Source: Diacronema lutheri
Taxonomy: Eukaryota; Haptophyta; Pavlovophyceae; Pavlovales; Pavlovaceae
DNA: 64,000 nucleotides
Assembly: GCA_019448385.1 (NCBI GenBank)
Contig: JAGTXO010000006.1
Location: 682,001 to 746,000 of the forward strand
Direction: 5' to 3'
Both the position numbers and the translations under genes were made by a program. The notes beneath the pieces are model-generated. The model made no database searches. It was not told the DNA's origin and saw nothing but the letters and a program-made list of their open reading frames with translations. Position 1 is the first letter of the stretch. Each line of letters starts with the position of its first letter. This document shows, piece by piece, positions 1 through 14,364 of this stretch.

Positions 1-1
1 G

Positions 2-1382
<1,381 letters not shown>

Positions 1383-1517
1383 AGTTTTGAATTCTTCCAA
1401 ACCCTGTGCAGCCCCCGTGGGAGCTCTAATGGCGATGCTGACAAGAGCCCTGATGGGAGGGTAAGCGCCTCTCCCCCCCGGCACAACCTGCTCGTCTTGA
1501 GCACGAGGCAGCTCGGA

Positions 1518-2808
1518 TCATTCGCGGCCGCGGCGTGCGTCATCGCGACGCGCGTCGTCACGGCGCGCGTCGTCGCGGAGCGGCGCCGTCTCCAGGTCGG
1601 TCTCGTCGTCGCCGTCGCCCGCCTCTCCGCGCGCGTGTGGCCTGAGCTCGCCACTCTCCTTCCGCGCGATCGCGGCGTACGTGCTCGGCGCGTCGACGGC
1701 GCCCATGCTTCCGCGAGCGATGGCGGCCGCATGTTGCCTTCTCTCGCGCTCCTTGGTGAACGCAAAGATGAGCCCCGAGCCGAGGCCGAGGCTCACGCCG
1801 ATCCAGCCGCCGAGCGTGAGCTCCGAGTGGAACGCAAAGTGCCCTATCAGCGCGACCGGGATCTTATTGCTCGCGCCAACGAACGCGTACGTCGCGCCCG
1901 ACGTGACGCGCGAGCACCAGAACGTGGACAGGTTGATCGCCGTCCCGATCACGCCCGTGCACAGCAGCGCGAGCTTAAAGAGGCGCGACTGTGCGCTGAG
2001 CGCGGCCCAAAAGCCGCCAATCTCGCCGTTTGCCGCAGCGACTGCTGCGAACGCGACGAGCGAGAGCAAATTGTTTGCGAGCGTCTTTGCCGAGGATGGC
2101 AGGTCGGGCGGCACGAGGTCCTTCAGAGACGCCACGTACGCTACGGTGCTCAGCACGTTGACGAGCATCCAGAAGAGGCCCTCGCGCGTGACGGTGAGGT
2201 CGCCAGCGCCCGCCGCGACCGAGCCACCCACCATCAGCGCCAGGCTCGCCACGATCCCTATCGACACGCGCGAGCCGAACCGACAATACTCCCACACGGT
2301 CGTGCCGACGACCGCGAGGTTTTTGAAGACAGTGAAGATGGGCATCGAGACGAAGCGGAGCGCCTTGCCGGAGGTCCACAGCATCACGCAGAAGAGCAGC
2401 GTGACGGGCGCCATCGCGCGCAGCACGTCTGCGCGCCGACGCCCCGCGCGCGCGGCCGGTAAGAAGGGCGCGGCCGCGCGCGACGGCGCGGCGGCAGGCG
2501 AGCGCGCGTGCGCGCGCACCTCGGCTGAGCGGCGACGGCTCTGAGAGCTTGAGCCATTCGCTCAGCTGCAAGAAGACGACGGCGCACAGGCTCTGGAATG
2601 CGAGCACCGAGACGGGGAAATTGAACGAGTGCCCGGAGAAGACGAGCTTGTTGAAGAGCGAGAGCGTCGTCGAGCAGAGGGCGTAGCTCAGGCAGGCGAG
2701 CGCGGGCTCAAAGTCGGCATAGAGGTGGCGCTTGCTGTGACGCTCGTCCCGGTCGAGCGGATGCGCGCCGTCCGCGCGCGCAACGCCCCCCGGCGTGCCC
2801 CGCCGCAT
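1518..2808 (-). CDS. GDP-mannose-type nucleotide-sugar transporter (SLC35D/VRG4-like)
   Basis: A 399-residue multi-pass protein of the drug/metabolite transporter superfamily that exchanges a nucleotide sugar for the nucleoside monophosphate across the Golgi membrane. Exon 1 is 2520-2808 and exon 2 is 1518-2428; the intron (gtgcgc...cag) joins in phase at ...LSR-D-VLRAM. The segment GASNKIPVALIG, about residues 282-293, resembles the GALNK-type GDP-binding motif of yeast VRG4 and plant GONST transporters, so GDP-mannose is the best substrate guess. Hydrophobic helices run through residues 35-310. The cytosolic tail is acidic then basic and ends in three copies of RDDAR. The start at 2808 precedes a short hydrophilic N terminus and the first helix. 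The neighbouring oxygenase gene is divergent, with 364 bp between start codons. Family is secure; the exact sugar is inferred. Confidence 0.85.
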
Positions 2809-3172
2809 GGGCGGTTGGCGGTTGCACGGCGCCGCGGCGCGCCTCTCGGACTCCGGGCGTGACGGACTCTGCAGTGAGGCGCGCCCTTTTCACGCGACCG
2901 GCCACTCTCACTGCGCAGAGAGCTACGAGCCCCGCAGTGGCGGTGGTGAAGCGTCTCGCGCAAGCCTCGCGCTACAAGCAAGGCGCCGAGAGCCGTGGGT
3001 TCGATGTAGTCCGCCGGTCTGCACCCGTGCTCGCGAGCACCTCCAGCGAGAACTGGACGCGCACGGACCGGACCCATTTGAGGCGGTGACCCGTGACCGC
3101 AGCGCGTCAGTCAAGCGCGACTTTGAAATGCAGCTTCGCGCGCTAAAAGATGTTATGACACTGCTCACTTCC
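2809..3172. other. Divergent intergenic/promoter region
   Basis: About 360 bp between the start codons of the transporter (-) and the oxygenase (+). Open frames here are Arg-rich shadows. An in-frame ATG at 3155 could lengthen the oxygenase by six residues. I see no clear TATA box. Confidence 0.5.
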
Positions 3173-4087
3173 ATGCGCGTGGCGGCGCTCGGCGTGTGGG
3201 CGACTGCGCTCGCCTTCATTGAGCTCAGCTCGGCGTCAACACTCGCCGCTCCGCGGCTGCGCGTTGCGCCATGGTCAATTGTGGTGCCTGAGGCCGAGCG
3301 ACTTGCAGGGCGAGTGGCGCCAACGACGCTCGCAGCCGCAAGTGAGGCGCTCGCGTCGTACGGGTTCGTGGTGCTCCGCTCGGAGGGCGGCGGCAGCACG
3401 CCGCTCGTCGCGGTGCCGCCGGGCGCCGCGAATGCGGCGCTAGTCGAACTCAACCACCTGCTCGCGCGGGTCGCCGCGTGCGGCATTGACCCGAGGTCGG
3501 AGAGCTTCAGCTTCACAGAGATTGTGCACCGCGCGCGCCTGCGCTACGACGTGCAGCTCGACGCCCGCCGCATGCCTCCGGATGCACCGTGGGCCGAGCT
3601 TGGCGCGCGCGTTACCGATTGGGCCGTGCCCATTTTTGAGGCAGCGTGCGGCGAGGCGGTCGAGTGCTCCATCCAAGGGCTCATCACCAGCCTGCACGGG
3701 GCGCCCGACCAGGCCTTCCATCGCGACGGCCCGCACGAGGCCTATTACGCGTACGTCTCGCTCGTCGACACAAAGCACGGCCCCGAGTTCCAATGCGCGA
3801 GCCATAGGGAAGGCGAATCAGCGCCCGCGGGCCTGGTGCGCCCTGCGCTCGCGGCTGGCGACGTGCTGTGCTACGACTACCGTGTCGTCCACCGTGGCGT
3901 GCACAACCCGTCGCACGACCGGCCGATTTGGTACTCGGGCTGGGCGGCGGTCGACTCGCCCGCCGGCGGCGACGGCTTCAACTTTGGTCGCCGAGCCTTG
4001 CGCGACCTTGAAGATCGCCAGCGCCTCTTCCCTGGCATCCCGCAGGTGCCCGGGCAAGGCATTTCATTTCACACACGGAATGGGTAG
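3173..4087 (+). CDS. Fe(II)/2-oxoglutarate dioxygenase with signal peptide
   Basis: Single exon, 304 residues. The start at 3173 is chosen because it opens on a signal peptide (MRVAALGVWATALAFIELSS); the frame is open further upstream but that stretch is not protein-like. The iron-binding facial triad of the 2OG-oxygenase fold is visible: HRD in AFHRDGPHEAYY (about residues 183-185) and a distal His in VVHRGVHNP (about 240-244). An Arg follows in HDRPIWY, suitable for binding the 2-oxoglutarate carboxylate. The arrangement resembles phytanoyl-CoA dioxygenase-like or prolyl-hydroxylase-like members more than AlkB. The product should enter the secretory pathway, where such enzymes hydroxylate proteins or small molecules. 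The substrate cannot be told from sequence. It converges on the phosphodiesterase gene. Confidence 0.75.
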   Translation: MRVAALGVWATALAFIELSSASTLAAPRLRVAPWSIVVPEAERLAGRVAPTTLAAASEALASYGFVVLRSEGGGSTPLVAVPPGAANAALVELNHLLARVAACGIDPRSESFSFTEIVHRARLRYDVQLDARRMPPDAPWAELGARVTDWAVPIFEAACGEAVECSIQGLITSLHGAPDQAFHRDGPHEAYYAYVSLVDTKHGPEFQCASHREGESAPAGLVRPALAAGDVLCYDYRVVHRGVHNPSHDRPIWYSGWAAVDSPAGGDGFNFGRRALRDLEDRQRLFPGIPQVPGQGISFHTRNG

Positions 4088-4242
4088 AGGGTTCTCTCAT
4101 AGGGAGGCGTCGTGCCGTTGGGGGACTCATTGTTCCCCCAAGGTGCACGAGGGCAACCGTGGCGCCGGAGGCGTCTTCCCCCGCATGTCCGCCGGCCACG
4201 GCGGCGCGATGCAGGGTGGGTGGGTGGTCGCAAAAAAGGAGT

Positions 4243-4288
<46 letters not shown>

Positions 4289-4330
4289 CGGGGGGGGAGG
4301 AGGGAGGGAGGAAAGGCTCCCCCCTCCCCT

Positions 4331-4361
<31 letters not shown>

Positions 4362-4672
4362 CCCTCCCCCCTGAGAGCACAGTCGCTACGACAGACAGAC
4401 TGCCTGCAGCGGGTTGCAGCTCGCTACGCCCTCCAAGAGGGGTGCACGCGCACTCGGCGCGGTCCGGTCAGTCAGAGCGCCTCAGCTTGCGCGATGCCAG
4501 TTGCGACCTCCCCGGAATCCCTCCATTCAATTCTCCTGACGTAAGCGCCGTTAGTATTCTACTGGGGGGTGGGGGGGGGGTCCTAGTCCTGGACTCGGAC
4601 CAGCCCGGACCGCGCCCTATACTGCCGTGCGGGCTGCGCGTGCACAAGAGTGCGCGCGCGCGCGCGCGCGCG
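4088..4672. other. Convergent intergenic region with G and C homopolymer tracts
   Basis: About 585 bp between two 3' ends. It contains the G40 and C-rich tracts listed separately, a second short G run near 4565-4580 and a CG-alternating stretch near 4650-4670. No gene-like frame is seen. Confidence 0.6.
4249..4371. repeat. Poly-G tract followed by poly-C tract
   Basis: Forty consecutive G at 4249-4288, a G/A-rich bridge, then a C-rich tract at about 4318-4371 with an uninterrupted run of 28 C. On one strand the two arms could pair as a hairpin or form G-quadruplexes. It lies between two convergent 3' ends. Exact tract length is uncertain because such runs are difficult to sequence. Confidence 0.9.
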
Positions 4673-7375
4673 CTAATTTCGCGCGCCATGGGGGGCTGCG
4701 CTTGAACTCGCCTTGGGCGCGCTGCCTGCTCCGGCCGCTTTGGCCGCGTTGGAAGTCTGTTTGGGCGTCGCCTGCACCTGCAGCCAATAAGAAATGGTCC
4801 TCTCGAGGCGCGGCACAAGTCTCGGCCGGAGCGCGGGGAAGTGCGTGCACAGCGCCTGGAGGAGTGGCTGCACGATCGCCTGGATGAAGCCGAGCTGCTG
4901 CGCCGCGAACTTGGCCTCGCTGCGCGCGCGCATGGGTGCCCCGGACGGCGCGAAGGGCGCACGCGCGCGTGAGGGAGCGAGCGCACAGCGCGGCGCGTGG
5001 CGCGCGTTGATCGCGAGGCGCCTCGCGTCTGCGGGCTCTGCGGTTGGCCCGTCTGCAGGCTCTGTGCTCGCCTGTAGCCGCTGCGCTTTTGAGCTCACCC
5101 GCCGTAACAATGCCTGTCGAACATGGGTGACACGTCCATGTTACGCTTCCGCTCGAGGTCGCCCTGCGCGAAGAACTCGTCGCGTATTCGAATCGAAAAA
5201 TTGACGTGCGCGTCCAACTGTCGGAACGGGTGTGAAATGTCCGCCGTGTGCATCAGGATTGCAAGCACCCGGTCGCGCTCGATGTGCGCGCCAGCCGCTC
5301 CGCCCGCACCGCCGCCCAAGCCGCCTTTGGCTGCGCCCCCCAACAAAGCCTCCTACAACGGCGCGCGCGCGCGAGGCAACCGAGCTCGCGTGAGGGCGCC
5401 GCGATCTGCGCCGCACGCCCAGAGATACGGGTGCCCTCGTCAAGCGCAACATGCGCAACGCGGCGCTCCCGTCGCCGGCGCGTGCGCGGAGCGCGGCGCG
5501 CCGGACCGGCTTGGGCGCGGTGGAGACGAGCTCGGTGACCTGGCCGAAGTGCTCCGCCATGTCCGTCGAGAGGATGAGCTTCACAACGAGCGTGCGCAGC
5601 TCGCGCTGCTGCTTGCCGTCGAGCGCGCGGAGCAAATTGTACTGCGCGTGCTGCATGAGCTTGAACGCCTCGGCAGCGTGGTAGTTCTCGAGCACGGAGC
5701 GGTCGTTGTACGTGAGCGCGAGCGGGTCGGCGGTCGTAATCAGAAATGTGTTCGTTACGCCCGGGTGGCGAAAGTCGTGCACCAGGGCGCCGAAGAGCAC
5801 GGCGAGGATGTGGAACGGCTCGAGGCCGCGCTGCTCGACGACGCCCGAGTGCAGTATGAAGACGTGCATGGCGTAACAGACGTCCGCCGCGTGCACCTGG
5901 TTGTGGAAGGCGTTCGAGTCGCGGTAGCCCGCGTTGAGCGCCTTGCAGAAGGATTGCATGCGAGCGAAGCCAATGCCAAAGGTGTCGTTCAGCTTGTGTC
6001 TGCTGAAGAGCACCATCGCGACGAAGGTGAGCGGATCAGCGACGACGCGCGACAAATCGAGAATTGAAATATCCTCGTCGCCCGCCGCAATCTCGCCGCT
6101 CCAGCGGAGAATGCGCGCGTCGTCCGCGCTCGCGAGAGACGCGAGGAGCACGGGGACCATGCTCGTGTCCTCGTCCGCCAGCGAGCGCCGCGCCGCACGC
6201 CGCACGATGGCTGCCGAGCTGCTGCTGCGCCGACTGCCCACGGGGCGGCTCGCGCCGCCGAGCGAGAAACGGCTGGGCGCGCGCAGGCGCTGCGCGACGT
6301 CGCCGCGGATGGGCGCGCGACCGTTGGCGACGGCGATGTGCGCCGAGCTGAAGCCGCCCTCGTCGCCGGCGCCACCGCCGGCGCCGACGCCGCCGCCGGC
6401 GCACTCGTTCGTCTGCCGCTCGTGCGCGAGCAGCTGGTCGTCCGCCTCGGCCGGCATCGCGTCGGGCGAGAAGATGGCGCGGAAGTAATCGCGCAGGTCC
6501 TTGGACGCGAGCTTGGTACGCATGCCCTCGCTCGAGTCCCACGAGGCGTCGGCAACGGCGAGCATGTGGTGCAGCTCCTCAGAGCGGAGCAGGTCGTACA
6601 CGAATTCGAGGTCGTCGGTCCAGCCCACCGGACCGCCGCCGGCGCCGCCAAGGATGCCGTCGAGCGATGCCGACGAGCTCGTGCGTGAGCCGGCAGCCGC
6701 CAACGCGCCCCTCGCGAGCGGCGATTCCCCAGGCGCATGCTCGGGCAGCAGCGGCTCCAACGCGCGCGTGCCGCGCGGCGGCGTAACGTTGCTGCCGGCC
6801 TGCGCCGACGCGGCCGCAGCCGAAGCCGCTGCATACGGGTTGGGGCCGAAAGGCAGGTGCGTCGCTGCGTCGCGCTTGGGGAAGCGCGAGTGCGAGAACG
6901 AGCGCGTCGGGAGGGGCCGGCCGCCGCGCGCACCCGTGATCGATTCGCGTAGACCCTCGAGCGCGCGCAGCCCCGCCTCTTTGCGCTCGATGAGAGGCAG
7001 CCGCAAGTCATGGGCGGGCGCAGACGGACTGGACGCCGCTCCGCCCTCCACGCTGCTCGCCGGTGGCGGCGCCGCGGCGACGATGCCGGTGAAGCCGCCG
7101 CGCATGCTCGCAAGAATATTTCGCAGCGAGGATCTCGACGAGTCGGGCGGCGTCAGCCCGGAGTGCGACGCGCTGGCCCCCAGCTCGCCGACCCGTTCCG
7201 CGCGCGCGTCGTCCGCCGCGGGCCAGAGGTTGGCGCCGTCAGCCCGTGGCGGGACGGTGGGTGAGAGCTGGAGGCCAGCGAGCGCGGCGTGCTTGATAAC
7301 AACTGGTTGAGCGGACCGCCGCGAAGCCGCCACGTGCCCGTTTGCCGCCCGCTCGGCGGCGGCGGCCACGTCCAT
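4673..7375 (-). CDS. 3',5'-cyclic-nucleotide phosphodiesterase (class I PDE)
   Basis: About 819 residues in three exons: 5417 or 5429-7375, 5099-5352 and 4673-4919. The long Ser/Ala/Gly-rich N terminus is probably regulatory. The catalytic domain follows with the family's metal-binding signature: HNQVHAADV (about residue 488), HDFRHPG (about 529), TDMAEHF (about 605) and, after intron 1, HTADISHP (about 688). FFAQGDLERKRNMDVSPMFD corresponds to the conserved glutamine-switch region, and exon 3 continues with GFIQAIVQPLLQ as in animal PDEs. Intron 2 (gtgagc) is in phase. Intron 1 has two in-phase donors. The enzyme hydrolyses cAMP and/or cGMP; specificity is not readable. An upstream in-frame ATG at 7474 would add 33 residues. 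The divergent DGAT2 start is 105 bp away. Confidence 0.9.
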
Positions 7376-7447
7376 CTCGGCCGTACGCCGGGGCCACGGC
7401 CCAGGCCGCTTGTGAAAACGGGCGAAAAATGATGGCTGAGGAGCACC

Positions 7448-7455
7448 TTTTTTAA
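7448..7455. promoter_or_regulatory. A/T-rich TTTTTTAA element in divergent PDE/DGAT2 promoter
   Basis: TTTTTTAAGGGCC is a conspicuous A/T patch in very GC-rich DNA between two divergent start codons. Similar T-runs ending in A/T lie upstream of STIL, OXA2 and the lipase/ORAI-like pair. It may be a TATA-like or initiator element; this is inference from position only. Confidence 0.3.
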
Positions 7456-7480
7456 GGGCCGAAGTAGGTGGCATCCAAAG

Positions 7481-8623
7481 ATGGCCGTGCGATGGGCCGA
7501 GGCGAAGCGCCGGGGCGCGTGTGGGAGTGGTCGGACCATGGAGCGAGGAATTGTGCACGCCGGCGGCAACGCACAGGTGCGTGCGCGATCGACAGGCGCG
7601 GGCCCTCGACGTCGCGTGTCCGACGTACTGGGTAGCCAGTGCAACGACTTTTTCCATTTTTGCAACGAATTTTCCCCGATTGCCGCTCTACCACCAATCA
7701 TCGCAAATTTGAAAATTCTCGCCGCCACGAGCGCGCGACGGGTGCTCGCGCTCTGCGCGCTCGCGCTGCTGCTCGCCGCGGCTCGCGCGCCGGGGGACGC
7801 GCACCGGCGCACCGCGTCGTGGGGACCGCGTTGGCTTGCCCTCTTTGCCGCGCGGCTGCTCACCGCCTCGGCGCACGCGATTGGCGTCGAGCATGACGTC
7901 GCGTGGCCGCCGGGCGCGATCGACCCGCACCAGCAGTGCGTTGTCGTGTGGCACCCGCACGGCGCGCTGACCTTCTCGGCGCTCTTCTTCGGCGCGCTCC
8001 TCTCGATCCGCCGCCAGCCCGTCCGCTGGCGCACCGCCGTCGCGTCGCTCCTGTTCCGCGTGCCGCTGCTCCGCGAGGTGTTGCTGCTCGTCGGCGCACG
8101 CGAGGTGACGCCTGGCGTCATGCGCGCGCTCCTCGCCGCGGGGCATTCGGTGGGCGTGCAGCCCGGCGGCATCCCCGAGCAGCTGCGCACGAGCCAAACG
8201 CGCGAGCACGCCTTCTTCCCGCCCAACCTCACGTTTGTCCGCCTCGCGATCGAGCACGGCACGCCGCTTCTTCCTGTGTACCTCTTCGGCGAGAACCAGC
8301 TGTTCTCGACGCGCCCGGCGCTGCAGCGGCTGGCGCGCGCCGTCCACGCGCGGTTCGGCCTGCCCGCAATCATCCCGCTCGGCCGCTGGGGCCTCCCGTG
8401 GCCCGTCCCCCGCCGTGCGCGCGTGCACATCCGTTTTGGCCGGCCAGTGCCCGTCGGCCCCGCGTGCGCCCGGCCGAGTGAAGAGGTGGTCAACGAGGTC
8501 TTTGCGAGATACACGGCGGAGCTGCGCCGGCTGTTCGACGAGCACAAAGCGCTTCTCCCAGCCGGTGTAGCAGCTCGCGGTCTCACCATTGTCCGGCGCG
8601 TGCGACCGGCGGGCCGCCTGTAG
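7481..8623 (+). CDS. Diacylglycerol acyltransferase type 2 (DGAT2/MOGAT family)
   Basis: Single exon, up to 380 residues, an ER-membrane acyltransferase that transfers a fatty acyl group from acyl-CoA to diacylglycerol (or monoacylglycerol) to make storage lipid. The family hallmarks are present: the catalytic HPHG motif in VVWHPHGALTF (about residue 157), a GGIPEQL segment equivalent to the conserved GG(V/I)xE block, and VYLFGENQLF matching the YxFGEN block. A hydrophobic hairpin precedes HPHG (about residues 85-105). The start is uncertain: 7481 or the in-frame ATG at 7538. It converges on DDX3. Algae commonly hold several DGAT2 paralogues, so which lipid it makes is open. Confidence 0.88.
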   Translation: MAVRWAEAKRRGACGSGRTMERGIVHAGGNAQVRARSTGAGPRRRVSDVLGSQCNDFFHFCNEFSPIAALPPIIANLKILAATSARRVLALCALALLLAAARAPGDAHRRTASWGPRWLALFAARLLTASAHAIGVEHDVAWPPGAIDPHQQCVVVWHPHGALTFSALFFGALLSIRRQPVRWRTAVASLLFRVPLLREVLLLVGAREVTPGVMRALLAAGHSVGVQPGGIPEQLRTSQTREHAFFPPNLTFVRLAIEHGTPLLPVYLFGENQLFSTRPALQRLARAVHARFGLPAIIPLGRWGLPWPVPRRARVHIRFGRPVPVGPACARPSEEVVNEVFARYTAELRRLFDEHKALLPAGVAARGLTIVRRVRPAGRL

Positions 8624-9371
8624 GTGCACGCGCCAGGGATTCGCGTCCTCAGAAATGGTGTTTTCTGCGGTGTACATTTCCGCGCACTTTCCCAGTGCGG
8701 AAGGGGGAGCGCGCGCGCGGAGCAAAACCTCCCAGCTAGCACGCCTCGCACGCTCGGCGGCGGCGGCAAGCACGCGGTGCGAGGCCGGCCGAGCCCGCGC
8801 GCTCGAGGCCGACGGCCTGCGCGGAGTCACAGAGCGCGCTCCACCCACGCGGCGCGTGTGCCGAGAGCGCGCGCGCCGCGTGCGCAATGCGCCATGGCTT
8901 GAACGAGCCTTTTTGGTCCGGCCTTCCTTTTTGGCCCGGACTTCCTTCGCCCGCCGCGGTGCTCTGGCGTGAGGGCAACGAGGCAGCCCGAGCACGCGGA
9001 GCGCTGGTGCACGCGGCCCTGCGCGCGCGCGCGCGCGCTCACGCGCTCGGGCGAGCCACGCGCCCGCCATGCGCGCCCGCCGCGGCCACGGGCCGGCCCT
9101 TTGGGTCTTTCATCTTCGCCCTTGACGCCGCTGAAAGCACGGAGCCGACAGCGGCGCGGCTCGTGTGCGAGCCTCTTAAGCCATGCGCGCTGCTCGCGCA
9201 TCGCGCGCCGCGCGCGCCAGGCGTAGCAGGCTCGCACAGCGCCCGCGAGCCGCCGCCTCCATCGGTGCGCGCGCGCGCGAAGCGCGGCGCGCGCGGCCGG
9301 CCGCGCGCGCGTCGTGTGCGCCCCGAGGCGCCTTGGCTTGGCGCGGCGCGCGGCCCACGCCACGAAGACGC
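8624..9371. other. Convergent intergenic region, DGAT2 and DDX3 3' ends
   Basis: About 750 bp with no credible gene; overlapping frames are Arg/Ala-rich shadows. It contains a near-repeat of CTTTTTGGYCCGG (about 8909-8940) and alternating CG runs near 9020 and 9270. It probably holds both 3' UTRs. Confidence 0.5.
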
Positions 9372-11744
<2,373 letters not shown>

Positions 11745-11869
11745 GCAGGTGCGCGTCTGCTGGTGCGGAATCGATGGGGGCCTTGCTTGAACAGGAGGTA
11801 CGAGGCGGGGCTCTGTCCTCTTGCCCGTTTGAAAAACGGCGCGAGCGGCCGCCTTCCGCCCGACACGCG

Positions 11870-13012
11870 ATGGAGCGGGCGGTGCTAGTCGCGCGGCACG
11901 GCCGCGTGCTCTCGTGCACGCTGAATCGGCCGCGCAGCCTGAACGCGCTCACGCTCGAGATGGTGCGTGAGCTGCGCGGCGTGCTCGGCGCGTTCGCCAC
12001 CGACGCGCACTGCCGTGTCCTCGTGCTGCGCGGCGCGGGCGGCAAGGCGTTCTGCGCGGGCGGCGACATGAAGGCGCTCGCGCAGGACGCGCGCGCCGGT
12101 GGCGCGCTCGCGCGCTCCTTCTTCGCGGAGGAGTACAATCTCAACGCGGCGATCGCCGAGCTCGACCGGCCGCAGGTGAGCGTGTGGGACGGGATCGTGA
12201 TGGGCGGCGGCGCAGGCCTCTCCGTGCACGGACGGTTCCGCGTCGCGACCGAGCGCACGCTCTTCGCGATGCCCGAGGGCGCGATCGGCTTCTTCCCCGA
12301 CGTTGGCGCCTCACGCTTTCTCAACGACTTGCCTGGCAACGCCGGCACCTACCTCGCGCTTAGCGGCGCGCGGATCGGCGCGAGCGACGCGTGCGCGCTC
12401 GGCCTCGCGACCCACTTCGTCCCCGCCAGCCGCGTCGGCGTTGGCGAGCTGGAGGACGCACTCGCGAACTGCGCGACGGAGAGCGAGGTGGACGCGCGTC
12501 TACGCGACCTCGCCGCCGGCGCGCAGCCGCCCGCGCCCGCGGACGGCGCGCAGCCGCTCGCGCCGCACCGCGGTGCGATTGAGCGTTGTTTTGGACAAGG
12601 GTCCGTCAGCGCCATCGTGCGCGCGCTCGACGGGGAGCGGAGCGAGTGGGCGGTGCAGGCGAGCAGGGCGCTGCGGAGGCAGTCGCCCACCAGCCTCGTG
12701 CTCACCCTCCACCTGCTGCGGCAGGGTGCGCGCGAGCCGCTGCGCGAGTGCCTCGCGCGGGAATACACGCTCGCCGCGCTTCTGACCGCGCCCCCGGCGG
12801 CGACCGGGCCGGCCTCCGACTTTTTCGAGGGTGTGCGCGCGGTGCTCGTCGACAAGGACCAGCGCCCCGCCTGGCATCCGCCGACGCTCGAGCAGCTCGA
12901 CGACGAGCAAATCGTCCGTGCGCACTTTGCGCCGCCGCGCGCGGGATCTGATATTGCGACCGTCGCCCACTCCATCCGCGCGGGAGGGTCTGTCGTGCGC
13001 TCGCAGCTCTAG
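11870..13012 (+). CDS. HIBCH: 3-hydroxyisobutyryl-CoA hydrolase (enoyl-CoA hydratase fold)
   Basis: Single exon, 380 residues. The crotonase fold is seen in NRPRSLNALT near the N terminus, the oxyanion-hole segment AFCAGGDMKAL, and DGIVMGGGAGLSVHGRFRVA. The catalytic segment MPEGAIGFFPDVGASRFL (Glu about residue 133) and the C-terminal helical extension identify 3-hydroxyisobutyryl-CoA hydrolases rather than hydratases. The reaction frees 3-hydroxyisobutyrate in valine breakdown, usually in mitochondria. I chose ATG at 11870 because homologous sequence begins there. An in-frame ATG at 11684 lies inside the divergent DDX3 5' region and gives an unlikely extension. No clear targeting peptide is seen with this start, so mitochondrial import would need an upstream exon. 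Confidence 0.88.
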   Translation: MERAVLVARHGRVLSCTLNRPRSLNALTLEMVRELRGVLGAFATDAHCRVLVLRGAGGKAFCAGGDMKALAQDARAGGALARSFFAEEYNLNAAIAELDRPQVSVWDGIVMGGGAGLSVHGRFRVATERTLFAMPEGAIGFFPDVGASRFLNDLPGNAGTYLALSGARIGASDACALGLATHFVPASRVGVGELEDALANCATESEVDARLRDLAAGAQPPAPADGAQPLAPHRGAIERCFGQGSVSAIVRALDGERSEWAVQASRALRRQSPTSLVLTLHLLRQGAREPLRECLAREYTLAALLTAPPAATGPASDFFEGVRAVLVDKDQRPAWHPPTLEQLDDEQIVRAHFAPPRAGSDIATVAHSIRAGGSVVRSQL

Positions 13013-13164
13013 CACACTTGGGTCCACTTGCTCACATCACATCACATCACAGTTTGAGTGGACGTGCTGATGAGCACGCACGGCAGCGGCAGCGAGAGGT
13101 GCGCCCGCAGGCGGCGCCGCAGCGCGCTTGCTGCATGCCGCCCTGCGCGCCGATCTCGGCGACC

Positions 13165-14324
13165 CTACTTTGTCTTCTTCGCCGTGTCCTTTGGCGGCGC
13201 CGCCTTCTCCCAGCCGAGCGCGCCGCAGATCCGCTGCGCGATCTTGTCGGCGAAGAAGACGACAAATACGCCAATCCATTGCGCTCGCGCCATGTGGTGG
13301 CCAAACCAGAGGACGGAGAAGAGCACGCTCACGAGCTTGCGGATCGTCGTGATCTTGGTCACCGTCAGCGCGCCAAAGTCGTGCTGCAGCTTGAAGATGA
13401 AGATGTTGCCCGCCGCCATCGTGCCCGCAAAGATGGCCATTTGCTGGAGCACGGCCGGGTGCTTTGCGACAAACGCCAAGCACTCCGTCAGCTCGCCTGC
13501 GAAGCGGAGGCGGCGGCAGCAGTCGGACGGGCGCACGCACGCGAGGGGAGGCGGCGCGCGAAGAGCGAGCCCGCGCGGGCTCAGCCGCTCGGTGCGCGCG
13601 AAGTTCCATCCACGGTCCGCGCGGGGCGAGGGAGCGGCGCGGCGCGCGCACCGGACGGCGCGATGAGGACGAGCGAGAAGAGGCCCTGCCAGACGTTCAT
13701 GTTCAGCATCAGGTGAAACTCGGACACCTTGTACTTGTTCGCAATCCGGTTCTGGTAAGGGCCATAGATGCCGTCGCACACGAGCGCGAGGAAGACGAGG
13801 ACGAGGCCGATGACCGTCTTGCGGTCGAGCTGGAAGGCCTGCGAGCCCTTCTTGGCGGGGGCGGCGAGCGTGAACATGATCACGCCAAGCGTGAGCAGCA
13901 GCACCGACATGCGCTTCGCCGCCGAGTGCTTGACGCCCGCGATGACGACCTCGCCCGCCATCACCGGGATCGACTTGCACGACTTGACGACGACCTGCAG
14001 CGGGAAGATGATGTACTTGAGCGCCTCTAGGCCAAACTTGTGCGCGCCCAAATACCCGAGCGCCGCGATCAGCCAGTCGCGCATCGGCACGCCACCCGTC
14101 ACGGACACGTTCGGCCCGCGCGTAATGAGCAGCGCGACGTATGCGACGAGAGCATTGCCCACGGATTGCAAGAGGACCAGCGAGGAGGTGTGCTCAAACC
14201 GATCCTTATCCGCGCCATATTGGTGCGACGTCAGCGTCTCCTGCGCCCAGCCGAACGCGATGAACGACACCCACACACCCACCGACAGAACCACGAGCTT
14301 CGGGTTGAAGATCGAGTCGCTCAT
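13165..14324 (-). CDS. ER nucleotide-sugar transporter, UAA family (SLC35B1-like)
   Basis: Two exons (13653 region to 14324, and 13165-13496) make about 334 residues. The intron (GTGCGC...cag) is in phase at IAPSG-ELTECL. Eight to ten hydrophobic helices are visible. The segment VVKSCKSIPVMAGEVV matches the conserved CKxIPVM block of UDP-galactose transporter/SLC35B1 proteins, and TTIRKLVSVLFSVLWF matches their late TTxRK block. The C terminus ends KKTK, a dilysine (KKxx) ER-retrieval signal. Family members carry UDP-sugars or exchange ATP/ADP across the ER membrane; the latter is known for animal SLC35B1. The start MSDSIFNPKL at 14324 is preferred over an upstream in-frame ATG at 14360. The mobile element begins only 40 bp upstream of this start. 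Confidence 0.85.
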
Positions 14325-14364
14325 TGCCACCGACCGCCGCTGCCACCTCCGACCTGCCACGTGT

